64,000 nucleotides of DNA from JAQBQB01 sp963757185 (GCA_963757185.1 CAVWQI010000009.1:124001-188000), one strand, 5' to 3'. Positions 52,766 through 61,460 are shown, counted from the first letter of the stretch. Numbers and translations: made by a program. Notes: generated by a model not told the origin, from the letters alone.

Positions 52766-53028
52766 CTCCCGTCTGATCTACGGCGCGCGAGATACGCCTG
52801 AATCGCTCCGTCCCGCGGATGGAGCGCCATTACTGCATCCGTCCCGTGCCAGGCCGCCGCGTCGTACTCCGCGAGGAGACGTCCACGCGCGGTGATGCTG
52901 TCGAGTTCCGTACGCGGGATCGCGGCGACGTGGTCGGCAGACCGCCACTCCGGTTGTTGCGCGACGGCCGCCCCGGGAACCGCGGCAGGAACCGCGACGA
53001 GCGAAAAGGCCAGAACAATGCGACGCAC
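52744..53028 (-). CDS. Hypothetical secreted protein, probable N-terminal fragment
   Basis: 94 residues from GTG 53028 (frame open to 53124). Signal peptide VLAFSLVAVPAAVPGAAVAQQ, then RTELDSITARGRLLAEYDAAAWHGTDAVMALHPRDGAIQAYLARRR, which ends abruptly at TCAIA. It overlaps the next gene by 22 bases in another frame. Together they look like the two ends of a single exported protein with the central region deleted. Confidence 0.5.
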   Translation of the reverse strand: MRRIVLAFSLVAVPAAVPGAAVAQQPEWRSADHVAAIPRTELDSITARGRLLAEYDAAAWHGTDAVMALHPRDGAIQAYLARRRSDGRWTCAIA

Positions 53029-53270
53029 CGGGCCTCGAAAAGACTGGAGGTTGATTTTCGTCCAGGCTGCGTCGCCCGCGCGAACCAAAGACGCGCGGCC
53101 GGGCGCAGCGGCAACGCGACCCATGATACGGTTCTAACGCTCACTGCTCACTGATACGTCGCTAACGCCCGCCAAGCTTGCATCTCCCCGGCGAATCGCT
53201 ATGTTCGTCCAGCCGGCCGCCATGCGATGCCGCACGGAGCCACCTGATCGCCCCCCCACCAGGAGATCAC

Positions 53271-54026
53271 GTGTCGCTCGTTTCGATCCGCCAAGCCCGC
53301 AACGCCGTGGGCATACTCGCACTGATCGCCGGAGTCGCTCATCGGAGTGACGCGCAGGTGCGCTCGTGGGACGACTACTGCACGACAGGGTCGCTCCAGA
53401 TGTGCATGAGCATCGGGGTCACGTTCACGGTCGTGACTCAAAACGGAACGTCGCTGACCTTGGTGACCCTCTCGCTCCAGAACCTGGAGGGCACCCTCGG
53501 ATCACAGCCGTGGGGACTTCAGGGCGTCTTCCTGTCGAACCTGGCGCTCGACGCGCCGCCGATAACGGCCCACGTGTTCGACTCGTCGGCACCAGGCTTC
53601 GAGGGCAACGCGCAAGACCACGGTGTTCCGACGGCGTTTCTGAACGGCTTTTGGCTCTGGAATACCACGACGACTTCTACCGCCAGCTTCGACCGCGAGA
53701 CTCAACAAGGAGACGGCGGGTACCCTATTGCCGGCTGCTCACCCCTCACGGCCAACTCGGGATTCGGGCCGCTCCACGAGATCGGGTACTTCTCGACCTG
53801 CGGCAACGCCGCGATCCAGTACAGTTTCCTGATGCCGCATGTCGAATTTACGAATGCAACGACGCTGAGCATCACCGGATTCGCCGACCAGGCGTCGCAG
53901 TCGTTTTCGTGCACGTTCGACGTCGACTGCGTGTCCGTCACGCCGGAACCCAGCACCCTTGCGCTCGTGGGTGCGGGACTCACGGCTGTCGGCGTGTTCG
54001 GGCGCCGGCGGCGACGACGCTCGTAG
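53271..54026 (+). CDS. PEP-CTERM surface protein
   Basis: 251 residues from GTG 53271, five bases after AGGAG; longer open frame upstream is not needed. Signal peptide (ARNAVGILALIAGVAHRSDAQ) and a middle beta-rich domain with paired Cys (DDYCTTGSLQMC, SFSCTFDVDC). The end is a standard PEP-CTERM tail: VTPEPSTLALVGAGLTAVGVFGRRRRRRS (PEP motif, membrane helix, Arg cluster), which the exosortase/EpsH system cuts for surface sorting. No exosortase in the window, so it must be elsewhere. Confidence 0.9.
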   Translation: MSLVSIRQARNAVGILALIAGVAHRSDAQVRSWDDYCTTGSLQMCMSIGVTFTVVTQNGTSLTLVTLSLQNLEGTLGSQPWGLQGVFLSNLALDAPPITAHVFDSSAPGFEGNAQDHGVPTAFLNGFWLWNTTTTSTASFDRETQQGDGGYPIAGCSPLTANSGFGPLHEIGYFSTCGNAAIQYSFLMPHVEFTNATTLSITGFADQASQSFSCTFDVDCVSVTPEPSTLALVGAGLTAVGVFGRRRRRRS

Positions 54027-54059
54027 CTCGTAGCCGCGTGACTCTCGCGGCGAATTGAC

Positions 54060-55799
54060 TCAGGTCCATTCCGGCCGCCAGACCCGATCGAGCTGCGCTC
54101 GCACGCGCCGAAAGCGCGCGTCGTCGCGAATCGCCTCGAAGCGCGGGTCCCACCAGACATCCGCCGGCGCCGAGTACAGGTGAAATGATTCGCCCTCGAG
54201 ACACCGAAACGCGCGGCTCGCATCACCGATGCTCGCCCAGGCGAACGCGAGCTGCAATGGCGTCGCGCCGTGAGCGCTCGCTTCGAGTACGAGACGGCGC
54301 GCGCGCACCGAATCTCCCAGCACGGCGAGCGCCGACGCTTGCTCGGCCAGGAGATCTCCGCGCAGATCGCGTCGCTTGACGAGACCTGCCTCGAGGGTTG
54401 TCATCGCCGTCGCCTCGTCGCCCATTCGCGCGGCAACCCGCGCAAGGCCGGCGTGTCCCTCCTCCAGCTCGGCGTTGAGATCGAGCACCGGCTCCATGCT
54501 CGATCGCGACGAATGGTACTCGCCGCGCAGATACCGCTGCCAGGCGAGAGCCCCGGAGAGAACGGGCGACACGGGATTCAAACGCGCGGCGATCGCCTGC
54601 TCCCGAATCGCTTCCTCGCGAGCTCCGAATCCGGTGAGCAGCGTGAGCGAGAGCCAGTGGTGCGCGTCCGCATTCTGCGGATCGAGGAGAATCGCGTGGC
54701 GAAGGGCGCGTTCGGCGTCGTGCCAGCGGCGGCGAAGGATGTTCAGCCCCCCGATCGCGGCGTGTACGGAGGATCGCGTGTCGTCCAGGCTGAGGGCTCG
54801 CTCGGCGCTCGTGACGGCGAGATCGATCGCGTCGCCAACCGGCACGTATCCGCGGCCGCCCATCACGACCCAGCTATCGGAAAGCCCGAACCACGCGTCG
54901 ACGGCGCGCGCATCGCGCTCGGCCGCACGCGTGAAATAGGCGATGGCACGTTCGACCGAAGCGCGCGTGCGCTGATGCCAGTGGTGGCGGCCGCGCGCGA
55001 TGATGCTCGCCGTCTCGGAATCGACGGTCCGCGCGGGCCGTCCGCGCGGCTTGGCGGGAGCCAGCACGATGATTCCCTCCTCGTTCGGCGATGCGCCGGC
55101 GTCTCGCACGAGCCGCAACGTGTCGGCGGACGGGGAACCGCCCAGATCGAGCGCCAACCGCTCGATGAAGCCGCGCGCCGCCGCCGCCGCGCGGGTCCGG
55201 TTCTCCGAGAGGAGCAGCAATCTTATTAGGTCGCGAAATACCGCTTCATCATAAGGCGCCACCTCGAGGCCGCGCTCGGCCGCGACGACCGCTTCGGCGA
55301 TGCGCCCCGCGCTCTCGAGCGCGCTGACCTGCGCCGAGGCCGCGCGCGTCGCAAGCGCGTTGAGACGAGCGCGCTCCGACCCCGCCCATTGGTCGAAGTC
55401 CACTGCGTTGCGCACGTAAAACCCGTCGAGGAAGTCGCCCCGGTACAGCGTAACCGCGTCCGACCAGCGCTCGTCGTCCAGCGCGCGGCGGAACTCGGCC
55501 ACGTCGGTCCAGACGAGATCCGGGGACAAGCGCACGGTGTCGGCGGTCGCGACGATCGCCGCGTCTCCGAGCGTCCGGCGTAGGACGTAGAGCGAATCCG
55601 CCAGAAGGTGCCGCGCCGTTCGCTCGTCGCGGTCCGGCCACAGGAGGCCCAAGAGGCGGTCGCGAGTGATCGCTCCGCCCGGAGCGCTGGCGATGAGCGC
55701 GAGGAGCGCCATGCGCCGTTGTTGTGATGCCCGACGCGCAGATGCTCCATCCGGACCCGCCAGAGACACAGGTCCGAGGAGACAGAGGCGACTCCGCAT
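54060..55799 (-). CDS. BTAD/SARP-type transcriptional regulator with TPRs
   Basis: 579 residues. N-terminal winged helix (RLCLLGPVSLAGPDG, RRMALLALIASAPGGAITRDRLLGLLWPDRDERTARHLLADSLYVLRRTLG), then a bacterial transcriptional activation domain (about 95-240), a linker with IIARGRHHWHQRT, and TPR-like pairs up to the C-terminus. SARP-like activators; no AAA domain. Target genes unknown. Divergent from the cupin lipoprotein (55945) with 145 bases between, which is a candidate target. Confidence 0.9.
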   Translation of the reverse strand: MRSRLCLLGPVSLAGPDGASARRASQQRRMALLALIASAPGGAITRDRLLGLLWPDRDERTARHLLADSLYVLRRTLGDAAIVATADTVRLSPDLVWTDVAEFRRALDDERWSDAVTLYRGDFLDGFYVRNAVDFDQWAGSERARLNALATRAASAQVSALESAGRIAEAVVAAERGLEVAPYDEAVFRDLIRLLLLSENRTRAAAAARGFIERLALDLGGSPSADTLRLVRDAGASPNEEGIIVLAPAKPRGRPARTVDSETASIIARGRHHWHQRTRASVERAIAYFTRAAERDARAVDAWFGLSDSWVVMGGRGYVPVGDAIDLAVTSAERALSLDDTRSSVHAAIGGLNILRRRWHDAERALRHAILLDPQNADAHHWLSLTLLTGFGAREEAIREQAIAARLNPVSPVLSGALAWQRYLRGEYHSSRSSMEPVLDLNAELEEGHAGLARVAARMGDEATAMTTLEAGLVKRRDLRGDLLAEQASALAVLGDSVRARRLVLEASAHGATPLQLAFAWASIGDASRAFRCLEGESFHLYSAPADVWWDPRFEAIRDDARFRRVRAQLDRVWRPEWT

Positions 55800-55944
55800 A
55801 CCTCAGGGACGCAATTCCAGACGATAACCGGACGATCAGGGTGCGATACCCTGGGTCGACGCGATTCGCCAGCGGCGCGTCGCGTGAGGCGGGAGTGCGC
55901 GAGTGCGCACCCCGTCGTGACCGCTACCCTTTGGAGGCAGAAAA

Positions 55945-56478
55945 ATGTTGTTGAGGCATCTAGCACTTGGAACCATGATCGTCGCCCTGACGCTCGCCGC
56001 CTGTTCGGACAAAGACGGCAGAACGACCGCGCCGAATGGCGGCGGCTCACCGGCGTCCGGAGCGACGGACGGCGCAAACGGGGATAACAGCGAGATGAGT
56101 GGTGGCACTCAACTCGTGTGGGGGCCGGCTCCGCCGATTTTTCCGGCGGGCGCGCAGTTCGCGGTTGTGGAGGGGGATCCGAGCAAGGCGGGCGACGTCT
56201 TCACTGTCCGGCTACGCTTTCCCAACGGTTACATCCTGCCGCCTCACACCCACCCGGCCGACGAATACGTGACCGTCCTGAAGGGTACCTTTCTCGCGGG
56301 AATGGGTGAGGACTTCTCGACGACCGCTCTCGTCGGCTACAAAGTGGACGACTTCGTCACCATGCCGGCGACCATGGCTCATTTCGCCAGCGCACGCGGA
56401 TCCACCGAGGTACAGGTGCACGGCATCGGACCGTTCGCATTGACCTACGTTCACCCACAGGACGACCCGACGAAGTAG
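55945..56478 (+). CDS. Cupin-domain lipoprotein
   Basis: 177 residues from ATG 55945, with GGAGG at 55933-55937. Lipobox LAAC, then a Gly/Ser/Asn linker. The cupin domain (about 60-170) has FPNGYILPPHTHPADEYVTVLKGTF and later TMPATMAHFASARGSTEVQVHGIGPF; His, His, Glu and the later His are the normal metal ligands. Exported cupins of this kind may be metal-binding enzymes or sensors; the substrate is unknown. Confidence 0.9.
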   Translation: MLLRHLALGTMIVALTLAACSDKDGRTTAPNGGGSPASGATDGANGDNSEMSGGTQLVWGPAPPIFPAGAQFAVVEGDPSKAGDVFTVRLRFPNGYILPPHTHPADEYVTVLKGTFLAGMGEDFSTTALVGYKVDDFVTMPATMAHFASARGSTEVQVHGIGPFALTYVHPQDDPTK

Positions 56479-56483
56479 CGGGC

Positions 56484-56499
56484 GAGACTTCGAAGTCTC
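56484..56499. repeat. 16-bp perfect palindrome after the cupin gene
   Basis: GAGACTTCGAAGTCTC, six bases after the stop codon. Could be a protein-binding site or a short hairpin. Confidence 0.6.
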
Positions 56500-56505
56500 C
56501 ATGAC

Positions 56506-56545
56506 GACAGAACCCCCACCGCGATCAGCGGTGCGGGGCTCTGTC
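56506..56545 (+). terminator. Possible terminator hairpin of cupin gene
   Basis: GACAGAACCCCCACCGC pairs with GCGGTGCGGGGCTCTGTC around loop GATCA, with one or two mismatches; GC-rich and strong, but not followed by T residues, so it may be only an RNA stabiliser. Confidence 0.5.
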
Positions 56546-56583
56546 GGCCCACGGCCGACGAGCGTCGCCTTCTCCGATGAAAC

Positions 56584-56612
56584 ATGACGGTGCGCGAGGT
56601 CGTATCTAGATT
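56584..56612 (+). promoter_or_regulatory. Putative leaderless promoter of ENPP-like gene
   Basis: ATGACG (56584-56589), 17 bases, TAGATT (56607-56612), then 6 bases to GTG 56619. No Shine-Dalgarno present. Confidence 0.45.
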
Positions 56613-56618
56613 TTCTGT

Positions 56619-58493
56619 GTGATCAGACAGAGCGTAGCGGCCCTTTTCCTCTGGGGATCGGCGAGCGTAGCGCAAACGGCGCCGCACCGCGCGATCCTCA
56701 TCAGCTTCGACGGATTCGGCGAGCAGCGCTTCCGCGAATACGGCGACTCGGCCACCGCTCCGCATGTGTGGGAAATGCTCCGCCGCGGCGTATGCGCCGA
56801 GTCCGTCCGGCCGGCGTTTCCGAGCGTGACGCCGACCGGCCACGCGTCGATCTGGACGGGCGCTTACGCCAACGTCAACGGCGTCTCCGCGTCGTCGAAC
56901 GCGGCCTTGCCCATTCAATCGACGACGGTCCTCGACTGGACAGACGGGTACAAGGCGACGAGCCTGCGCGCCGAGCCGATCTGGCTCACCGCCGCGCGCC
57001 AGGGGAAGCGCGTCTTCAGCCACATGGCGACGCAGTCGCCGCAGCCTCCGAGTTATGCACCCGTAGACTCGACGACTCCGTCTCTGGATTCCGCGCGCGC
57101 GCGTGCCGTCGCCGCGGTCGCGCTGCCGAATCTCGCGGCAATGAACATCTACAACGAGCTCGTGGCGCCGGGGCGCGTGATTCGGACGCCGTCGGAGATG
57201 TCGTGGGCGTTTGGGGACGAGGGCGACTCGCTGCACGCGCGCGTGCGTAATGACAGTATGGTAGTCGTGCAGCTGAATCGCGACGCCAACCGTTCCATCA
57301 CGGTGCGCCTGCACGCGACCGACACCACGAGCCCGCGCGGACGTCCGCTAGCACGTTATTTCTCGGAGCCATTACGTATTGATCTCGCGCGCGGACGCCG
57401 AACGTTCGTCTTCTTCCGCCTCTTCGAGCTGTCGCGCGACCACTCGCGCATGCTGCTCTACGCGACCGAAGCGCGCGTCATTCAGGCGAATCGTCCCGAC
57501 GTCGCGCTCGGGTTCGACGAAGCGGTGGAAGGCGGCCAGGGCAACGGTATGGGTCGCTTCATGGAGCGCGGCGAGCTCGGTCCGCGGGCCTCACAGGGCG
57601 GTGACGGCACGGCGGAGTACCGGTACATGGAGTCCGTCGAGCTGGTCACGCGTCAATTCATGAAGGGCACCGAGTGGGGATGGCGTACGTTCCACCCGGA
57701 GCTCGAGACCGATTACATCCCGTTCCCCGACGAAGAGCTTCACACCTTCCTCGGCTTCGCCGACCCCAAGACGCCGAACGTTTCGCCCAACGCGCGGCGC
57801 GTGGCGACGCGGATGCTCGAGCGCGCGTATGAGCTCGTGGACATTCGCCTCGAGCAGATGGAGCGTCTCGCGGCGAGTGAGCCGAACACGCGATTGTTCG
57901 TCACGGGCGAGCACGGCATGCGGCCAACGTGGCTGGTGTTCAAACCGAACGTCGTGCTGCGCCAGGCGGGATTGCTGGCGATGGACTCCGCGGGCACCAT
58001 CGATCTTTCTCGCTCTCGCGCCGTGTGGACGCGCGGAGCGTGGGTCACCGTGAATCGCCAGACGCGGAAGGGCGGCATCGTGCCGGCGGACTCGGTGGAC
58101 GCCGTTCTCGCGCACGTGGAACGCGCGCTACTCGGCGCGCGCGACAGCGCGGGCACACAGATCGTCACGCGCGTGTTCCGCGCCGGCACGGTCGAAGGCG
58201 ATTCGCTTGGGCTAGGCGGACCGGGCGGCGGAGACCTCTACGTCGGACTCGCCCCGGGCTACTACTGGGATCCCACGGCTACAGGCGCGGCGGTAGCGCC
58301 GCTGAACTTCCCACAGGGCGAGCACGGGTATCCGTCGACCGAGCGGGACATGCACCCGCTGTTGTGCATCCTCGGAGATGGCCCCGGCCGGCGAATCGGC
58401 GAAGTGCGGTCGATCGACGTCGCGCCGACGGTCACGGCGTGGCTTGGCATCTCCGCGCCGGCGGAGTCACGGGGAAGAGTTCTGACCCCGTGA
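56619..58493 (+). CDS. Exported ENPP-type phosphodiesterase (alkaline phosphatase superfamily)
   Basis: 624 residues from GTG 56619; short signal peptide to VAQTA. Nucleotide pyrophosphatase/phosphodiesterase domain: AILISFDGFGEQRF (metal Asp), PSVTPTGHASIWTG (nucleophile Thr), later VTGEHGM (metal His), and GEHGY near the end. It probably hydrolyses phosphodiesters of nucleotides, lipids or sugars outside the cytoplasm. An insertion of about 150 residues (around 195-345) sits between the two halves of the catalytic core. Confidence 0.85.
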   Translation: MIRQSVAALFLWGSASVAQTAPHRAILISFDGFGEQRFREYGDSATAPHVWEMLRRGVCAESVRPAFPSVTPTGHASIWTGAYANVNGVSASSNAALPIQSTTVLDWTDGYKATSLRAEPIWLTAARQGKRVFSHMATQSPQPPSYAPVDSTTPSLDSARARAVAAVALPNLAAMNIYNELVAPGRVIRTPSEMSWAFGDEGDSLHARVRNDSMVVVQLNRDANRSITVRLHATDTTSPRGRPLARYFSEPLRIDLARGRRTFVFFRLFELSRDHSRMLLYATEARVIQANRPDVALGFDEAVEGGQGNGMGRFMERGELGPRASQGGDGTAEYRYMESVELVTRQFMKGTEWGWRTFHPELETDYIPFPDEELHTFLGFADPKTPNVSPNARRVATRMLERAYELVDIRLEQMERLAASEPNTRLFVTGEHGMRPTWLVFKPNVVLRQAGLLAMDSAGTIDLSRSRAVWTRGAWVTVNRQTRKGGIVPADSVDAVLAHVERALLGARDSAGTQIVTRVFRAGTVEGDSLGLGGPGGGDLYVGLAPGYYWDPTATGAAVAPLNFPQGEHGYPSTERDMHPLLCILGDGPGRRIGEVRSIDVAPTVTAWLGISAPAESRGRVLTP

Positions 58494-58511
58494 GGGCTGA
58501 TAGCGTAGATT
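58483..58511 (+). promoter_or_regulatory. Putative leaderless promoter of PIG-L gene
   Basis: CTGACC (58483-58488), 17 bases, TAGATT (58506-58511), then 8 bases to ATG 58520. No ribosome site. Located over the end of the ENPP-like gene. Confidence 0.45.
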
Positions 58512-58519
58512 CGATTTCC

Positions 58520-59347
58520 ATGTCACGTCTCACACGTCGTGTTCTGACGACGAGCCTCTTCGTCGTCGCGATGTCGCCTGCGGCTGTGGCGCAGAGCAGA
58601 CCGCGGACGCTCGTCGCGCTGCTCGCTCATGCCGATGACGAAACTGCAGCGTCGCCCATCCTCGCGCGCTACGCCCGAGAGGGCGTACAGGTTTACCTCG
58701 TAATCGCGAGCGATGGAGGGGCCGGGAGCGGATCGCAAGGGCAGTATCTCGTGCGCCCCGACTCAGGCCCCGTCGGCGACGCCCTCGTGGCCGCGCGGGC
58801 CGAGGAGGCGAAATGCGCGGCCGCTGCCCTCGGCGCACAGCCGCCGGTTCTCCTCGGTTTTCCCGACGGGAAACTCGGAGACTACGTCGGTGATCGCACG
58901 CTGATGTCCCGACTCACCGACCGAATAGCCAAAGAGATCGAGCGTCTGCACCCCGACGCTGTGGTCACCTGGGGTCCCGATGGTGGTACCGGCCACCCCG
59001 ACCACCGGATCGTCGGCGACATCGCGACGCAGCTACAGCGCACCGGCGCGCCGGGGATGCCAGAACACTTGTTCTATATGTATCTGCCGCCCGAGTCGTT
59101 TCGGCTGGCCAACCCGCAGCGCGGCGCGCCGCCCTTGCTCATTCCCGAAGCGAAGTACTTCACGGTCAACGTTCATTTCGCCCCCGCCGACGGCGAGGCC
59201 GCGTTGAAGGCCATGGCCTGCCACGGCTCGCAGTTCACGCCCGAGATGATGAAGCGCGTGGGGCCGGCGATGGACCGTGTGTGGAACGGCGCGATCGCGT
59301 TCATCCCCGCGTCGCTGGCGACGAAGGGCGACGACCTGTTCCGGTAG
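58520..59347 (+). CDS. PIG-L family deacetylase, exported
   Basis: 275 residues from ATG 58520, 26 bases after the phosphodiesterase stop. Signal peptide ending VAQS. LmbE/PIG-L zinc hydrolase: AHADDE motif (His, Asp, Asp) near residue 37, and TWGPDGGTGHPDHR with the third His. Members deacetylate N-acetylglucosamine conjugates; the extracytoplasmic location suggests a glycan or glycolipid substrate. Probably transcribed with, or independently just after, the ENPP-like gene. Confidence 0.9.
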   Translation: MSRLTRRVLTTSLFVVAMSPAAVAQSRPRTLVALLAHADDETAASPILARYAREGVQVYLVIASDGGAGSGSQGQYLVRPDSGPVGDALVAARAEEAKCAAAALGAQPPVLLGFPDGKLGDYVGDRTLMSRLTDRIAKEIERLHPDAVVTWGPDGGTGHPDHRIVGDIATQLQRTGAPGMPEHLFYMYLPPESFRLANPQRGAPPLLIPEAKYFTVNVHFAPADGEAALKAMACHGSQFTPEMMKRVGPAMDRVWNGAIAFIPASLATKGDDLFR

Positions 59348-59549
59348 ATCACTCAGTTGTGCCGCGTGACCAGCCCGTCGGCTGCGCCTAGCTCGCGTCG
59401 CGCTCGCCGAACCAGTAGCAGAGACCGTTCGGCGCGACGACGTAGAAGACCTTCCACGCGACCCCGCCATCTTGCTCGATATCAACCGGGCGCGACGCTC
59501 CGCCCCCGGCGGCGGCGGGATAGATTCTTGATACCAGCGGAGGCCGTTC

Positions 59550-59861
59550 ATGCCTACAGATGAGACGCCGCTCGAGCACATCCCGGGGATTTCGCGAGAG
59601 GTCGTGTCGGCGTTGGCCGCGCGCTGGATCACGTCGGTCGAGCAGTTGGTGTCGATCGGCAACTCCGACGCCGGCGCGCGCTCGCTCGCCAGCGAATTGA
59701 GCACGAGCGAGGGGGAGGCGCGCTCTCTGCTCGACGCCGCCCGCGGCGTTTTGGATCCGGCGACGCTGGCGCGCCTCGACCGCCCCGTGGATACCAGCCG
59801 CCGGCCGCTTGGCGCCCACAAGCCGGATCGCGCGCCCAGCCGCAACGACGAACGCGGCTAG
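59550..59861 (+). CDS. Small helix-hairpin-helix (DUF4332-like) protein
   Basis: 103 residues; ATG 59550 is preceded by GGAGG (59539-59543). Residues 11-68 form the only ordered part, IPGISREVVSALAARWITSVEQLVSIG...LASELSTSEGEARSLLDAARGVL, resembling a pair of helix-hairpin-helix units as in DUF4332. It aligns without gaps over 58 residues (16 identities by my count) with residues 27-84 of the convergent papain-like protease. The tail is basic and disordered. The 200 bases before it hold no clear gene. Confidence 0.8.
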   Translation: MPTDETPLEHIPGISREVVSALAARWITSVEQLVSIGNSDAGARSLASELSTSEGEARSLLDAARGVLDPATLARLDRPVDTSRRPLGAHKPDRAPSRNDERG

Positions 59862-59882
59862 GCGGCGCAGACAGGGCGGTCT

Positions 59883-61040
59883 CTACTTCTTCTTGGCGGA
59901 CTTCTTCGCGGGCTTTCTGTGGCCGCGCTTCTTGTGGTGCTTCGGCGGCGCCACGGCCACGGTGTACGACTCCCAGTTGTACGCGGCGATGTACCCGTAC
60001 GGAATCGTCCCGTAGCCGGCGCCGTACGCGCAGTCCCTTCCCCACTGCGTCGTCCAACTGTTCCGCAGGATGAAGAAACCGCCGCCAGGCGTCGGTGTCA
60101 CGGTGGATGGGCCGTCGTCCTGGTAGCCCACGACGCACATGCAGTGGCCGTCGATCGCCGCCTCGGTCCCGATCGGCATCGTGATGCGGCCGGTACGGTC
60201 GGTGGTCGGGGACTGATACCAACTCGTATATACCGGAATCGAGACGCCGACCGGGCGACCCGCCGCGACCGCGGTCTTGATGGCGATGATGTCGTGCGGA
60301 TTCACCGGGGCCATGTTGAGCTTGTGTTTCGCGGCCTCCTTGTCCGGGTTCGGCTTGGTGGCCGGCCGGCCGAAGTCGTTGCAGTGCCCGTTCGGGTTGT
60401 ACGGCCATAGGTTCTCGCCGCACTGGCCGTCGTCCTGGAGGATCTGTGCGGCGCAGCTCTGCTGAGTGCCGCACGATACGGGCTGCTGATCGATCTGTTT
60501 GGCCTTGTAGTACAGGTATCCCTCCGAGTAGTCGGCTTTGGTCGCCCGGTTCTCATACTCGTGGATCGCCGTGAGTGTGAACGCGACGCACGTGCCGCGT
60601 TTCCCCTGGTCCCGAATGGGCGGCATCTTCGACACTAGGTTCGCCGACGCCGGTAGGCTTGCGCGTGCCGTCTTCGTCGCCGTTAACGGAATGCTCATGG
60701 CCTCCGCCCGAGCTTGCGGCGGAGGCCGCAGCGCCCCGAACGAGTATTGCTTCGGCTGCGGGGCTTGAGCGCCGGGCGCCGCCGCCGGTAGCGATGCCGT
60801 CGCCGCCGCCACCGCGACGTCCAGATCGTGATCGCTGCAATTCAGGTGCTGAAGCAGCAGGCCGCGCACCTGCTGAATGCCGGCCGCCGACGTGAGTTGA
60901 TCCGCGCGCACGATGTCCAGCTTCGCGAGCGGGCCGCGGATGTCGTCGCTGATCTCCGGGATCTCGCGGAGACGCTTCGTCTGATCCCCTCGCCCCGCGG
61001 TCTTGGTCTTTCCCGCCTTCTTCGCCTTTCCCTTTGGCAT
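59883..61040 (-). CDS. Papain-like (C1) peptidase with N-terminal HhH-like domain
   Basis: 385 residues from ATG 61040, after an AGGGGG ribosome site. Order: Lys-rich start, HhH-like domain (27-84), Pro/Ala linker, C1 peptidase domain (about 130-360), and a Lys/His/Arg-rich C-terminus. The oxyanion Gln145 and catalytic Cys151 (RDQGKRGTCVAF), His299 (DGHCMC) and Asn327 (RNSWTTQWG) are all present, so it should be active. There is no signal peptide, so it is either cytoplasmic or released by another route. Last gene of an operon with the coiled-coil and beta-helix proteins; gaps of 13 and 29 bases. Confidence 0.92.
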   Translation of the reverse strand: MPKGKAKKAGKTKTAGRGDQTKRLREIPEISDDIRGPLAKLDIVRADQLTSAAGIQQVRGLLLQHLNCSDHDLDVAVAAATASLPAAAPGAQAPQPKQYSFGALRPPPQARAEAMSIPLTATKTARASLPASANLVSKMPPIRDQGKRGTCVAFTLTAIHEYENRATKADYSEGYLYYKAKQIDQQPVSCGTQQSCAAQILQDDGQCGENLWPYNPNGHCNDFGRPATKPNPDKEAAKHKLNMAPVNPHDIIAIKTAVAAGRPVGVSIPVYTSWYQSPTTDRTGRITMPIGTEAAIDGHCMCVVGYQDDGPSTVTPTPGGGFFILRNSWTTQWGRDCAYGAGYGTIPYGYIAAYNWESYTVAVAPPKHHKKRGHRKPAKKSAKKK

Positions 61041-61069
61041 ATCGCCCCCTGATGGTCCCGCGGGTGAGT

Positions 61070-61447
61070 TCACTTCGTTCGTCTTGTTCGGCGGCCCTTT
61101 CGAGCTCTAACCGCTCGGGGCTTCTTGGATGCCGCCCCTTTCGCCTTCGCCGCCGCCCGGCTGAGCCGCTGCATATCCTTGGCGTCGTCGGCGATTTCGC
61201 CCTCGAGCTGAGAGATCGCCTGCTCTCGATCGCTGATCTCGGCGTCGAATGCTTTCTCGAATTGAGCGCGCGATGCGTTGGCCTCGTCGAGTTGATCCTG
61301 CATCGACTGCAGCATCTGGCGCTTTTGCGCGAGCACCAACTTCGGATCGACCCGGCCGTCACCGAGCATCGCGTCGGTGAATTCGTTCATGGCGTCGACG
61401 AACGCGGTGTGGAGCTTCTTGACGTCGTTGTCGGTTTGCAGTTGCAT
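61070..61447 (-). CDS. Coiled-coil protein of unknown function
   Basis: 125 residues. Residues 5-95 are almost entirely helical with heptad-like spacing (LVLAQKRQMLQSMQDQLDEANASRAQFEKAF, ISQLEGEIADDAKDMQRLSRAAAKA), ending in a 30-residue Lys/Arg-rich tail (KKPRAVRARKGRRTRRTK). No signal or membrane segment. The basic tail recalls the one on the neighbouring peptidase. Sits 13 bases after the beta-helix gene. Confidence 0.85.
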   Translation of the reverse strand: MQLQTDNDVKKLHTAFVDAMNEFTDAMLGDGRVDPKLVLAQKRQMLQSMQDQLDEANASRAQFEKAFDAEISDREQAISQLEGEIADDAKDMQRLSRAAAKAKGAASKKPRAVRARKGRRTRRTK

Positions 61448-61460
61448 AGTGAGAGCTCGG

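Noticed and set aside
59388..59530. Minus-strand peptide ending VFYVVAPNGLCYWFGERDAS looks protein-like
   Set aside because: No start codon or ribosome site near the ordered part; the longer frame is antisense to the helix-hairpin-helix gene. Possibly a remnant, but not supportable as a gene.
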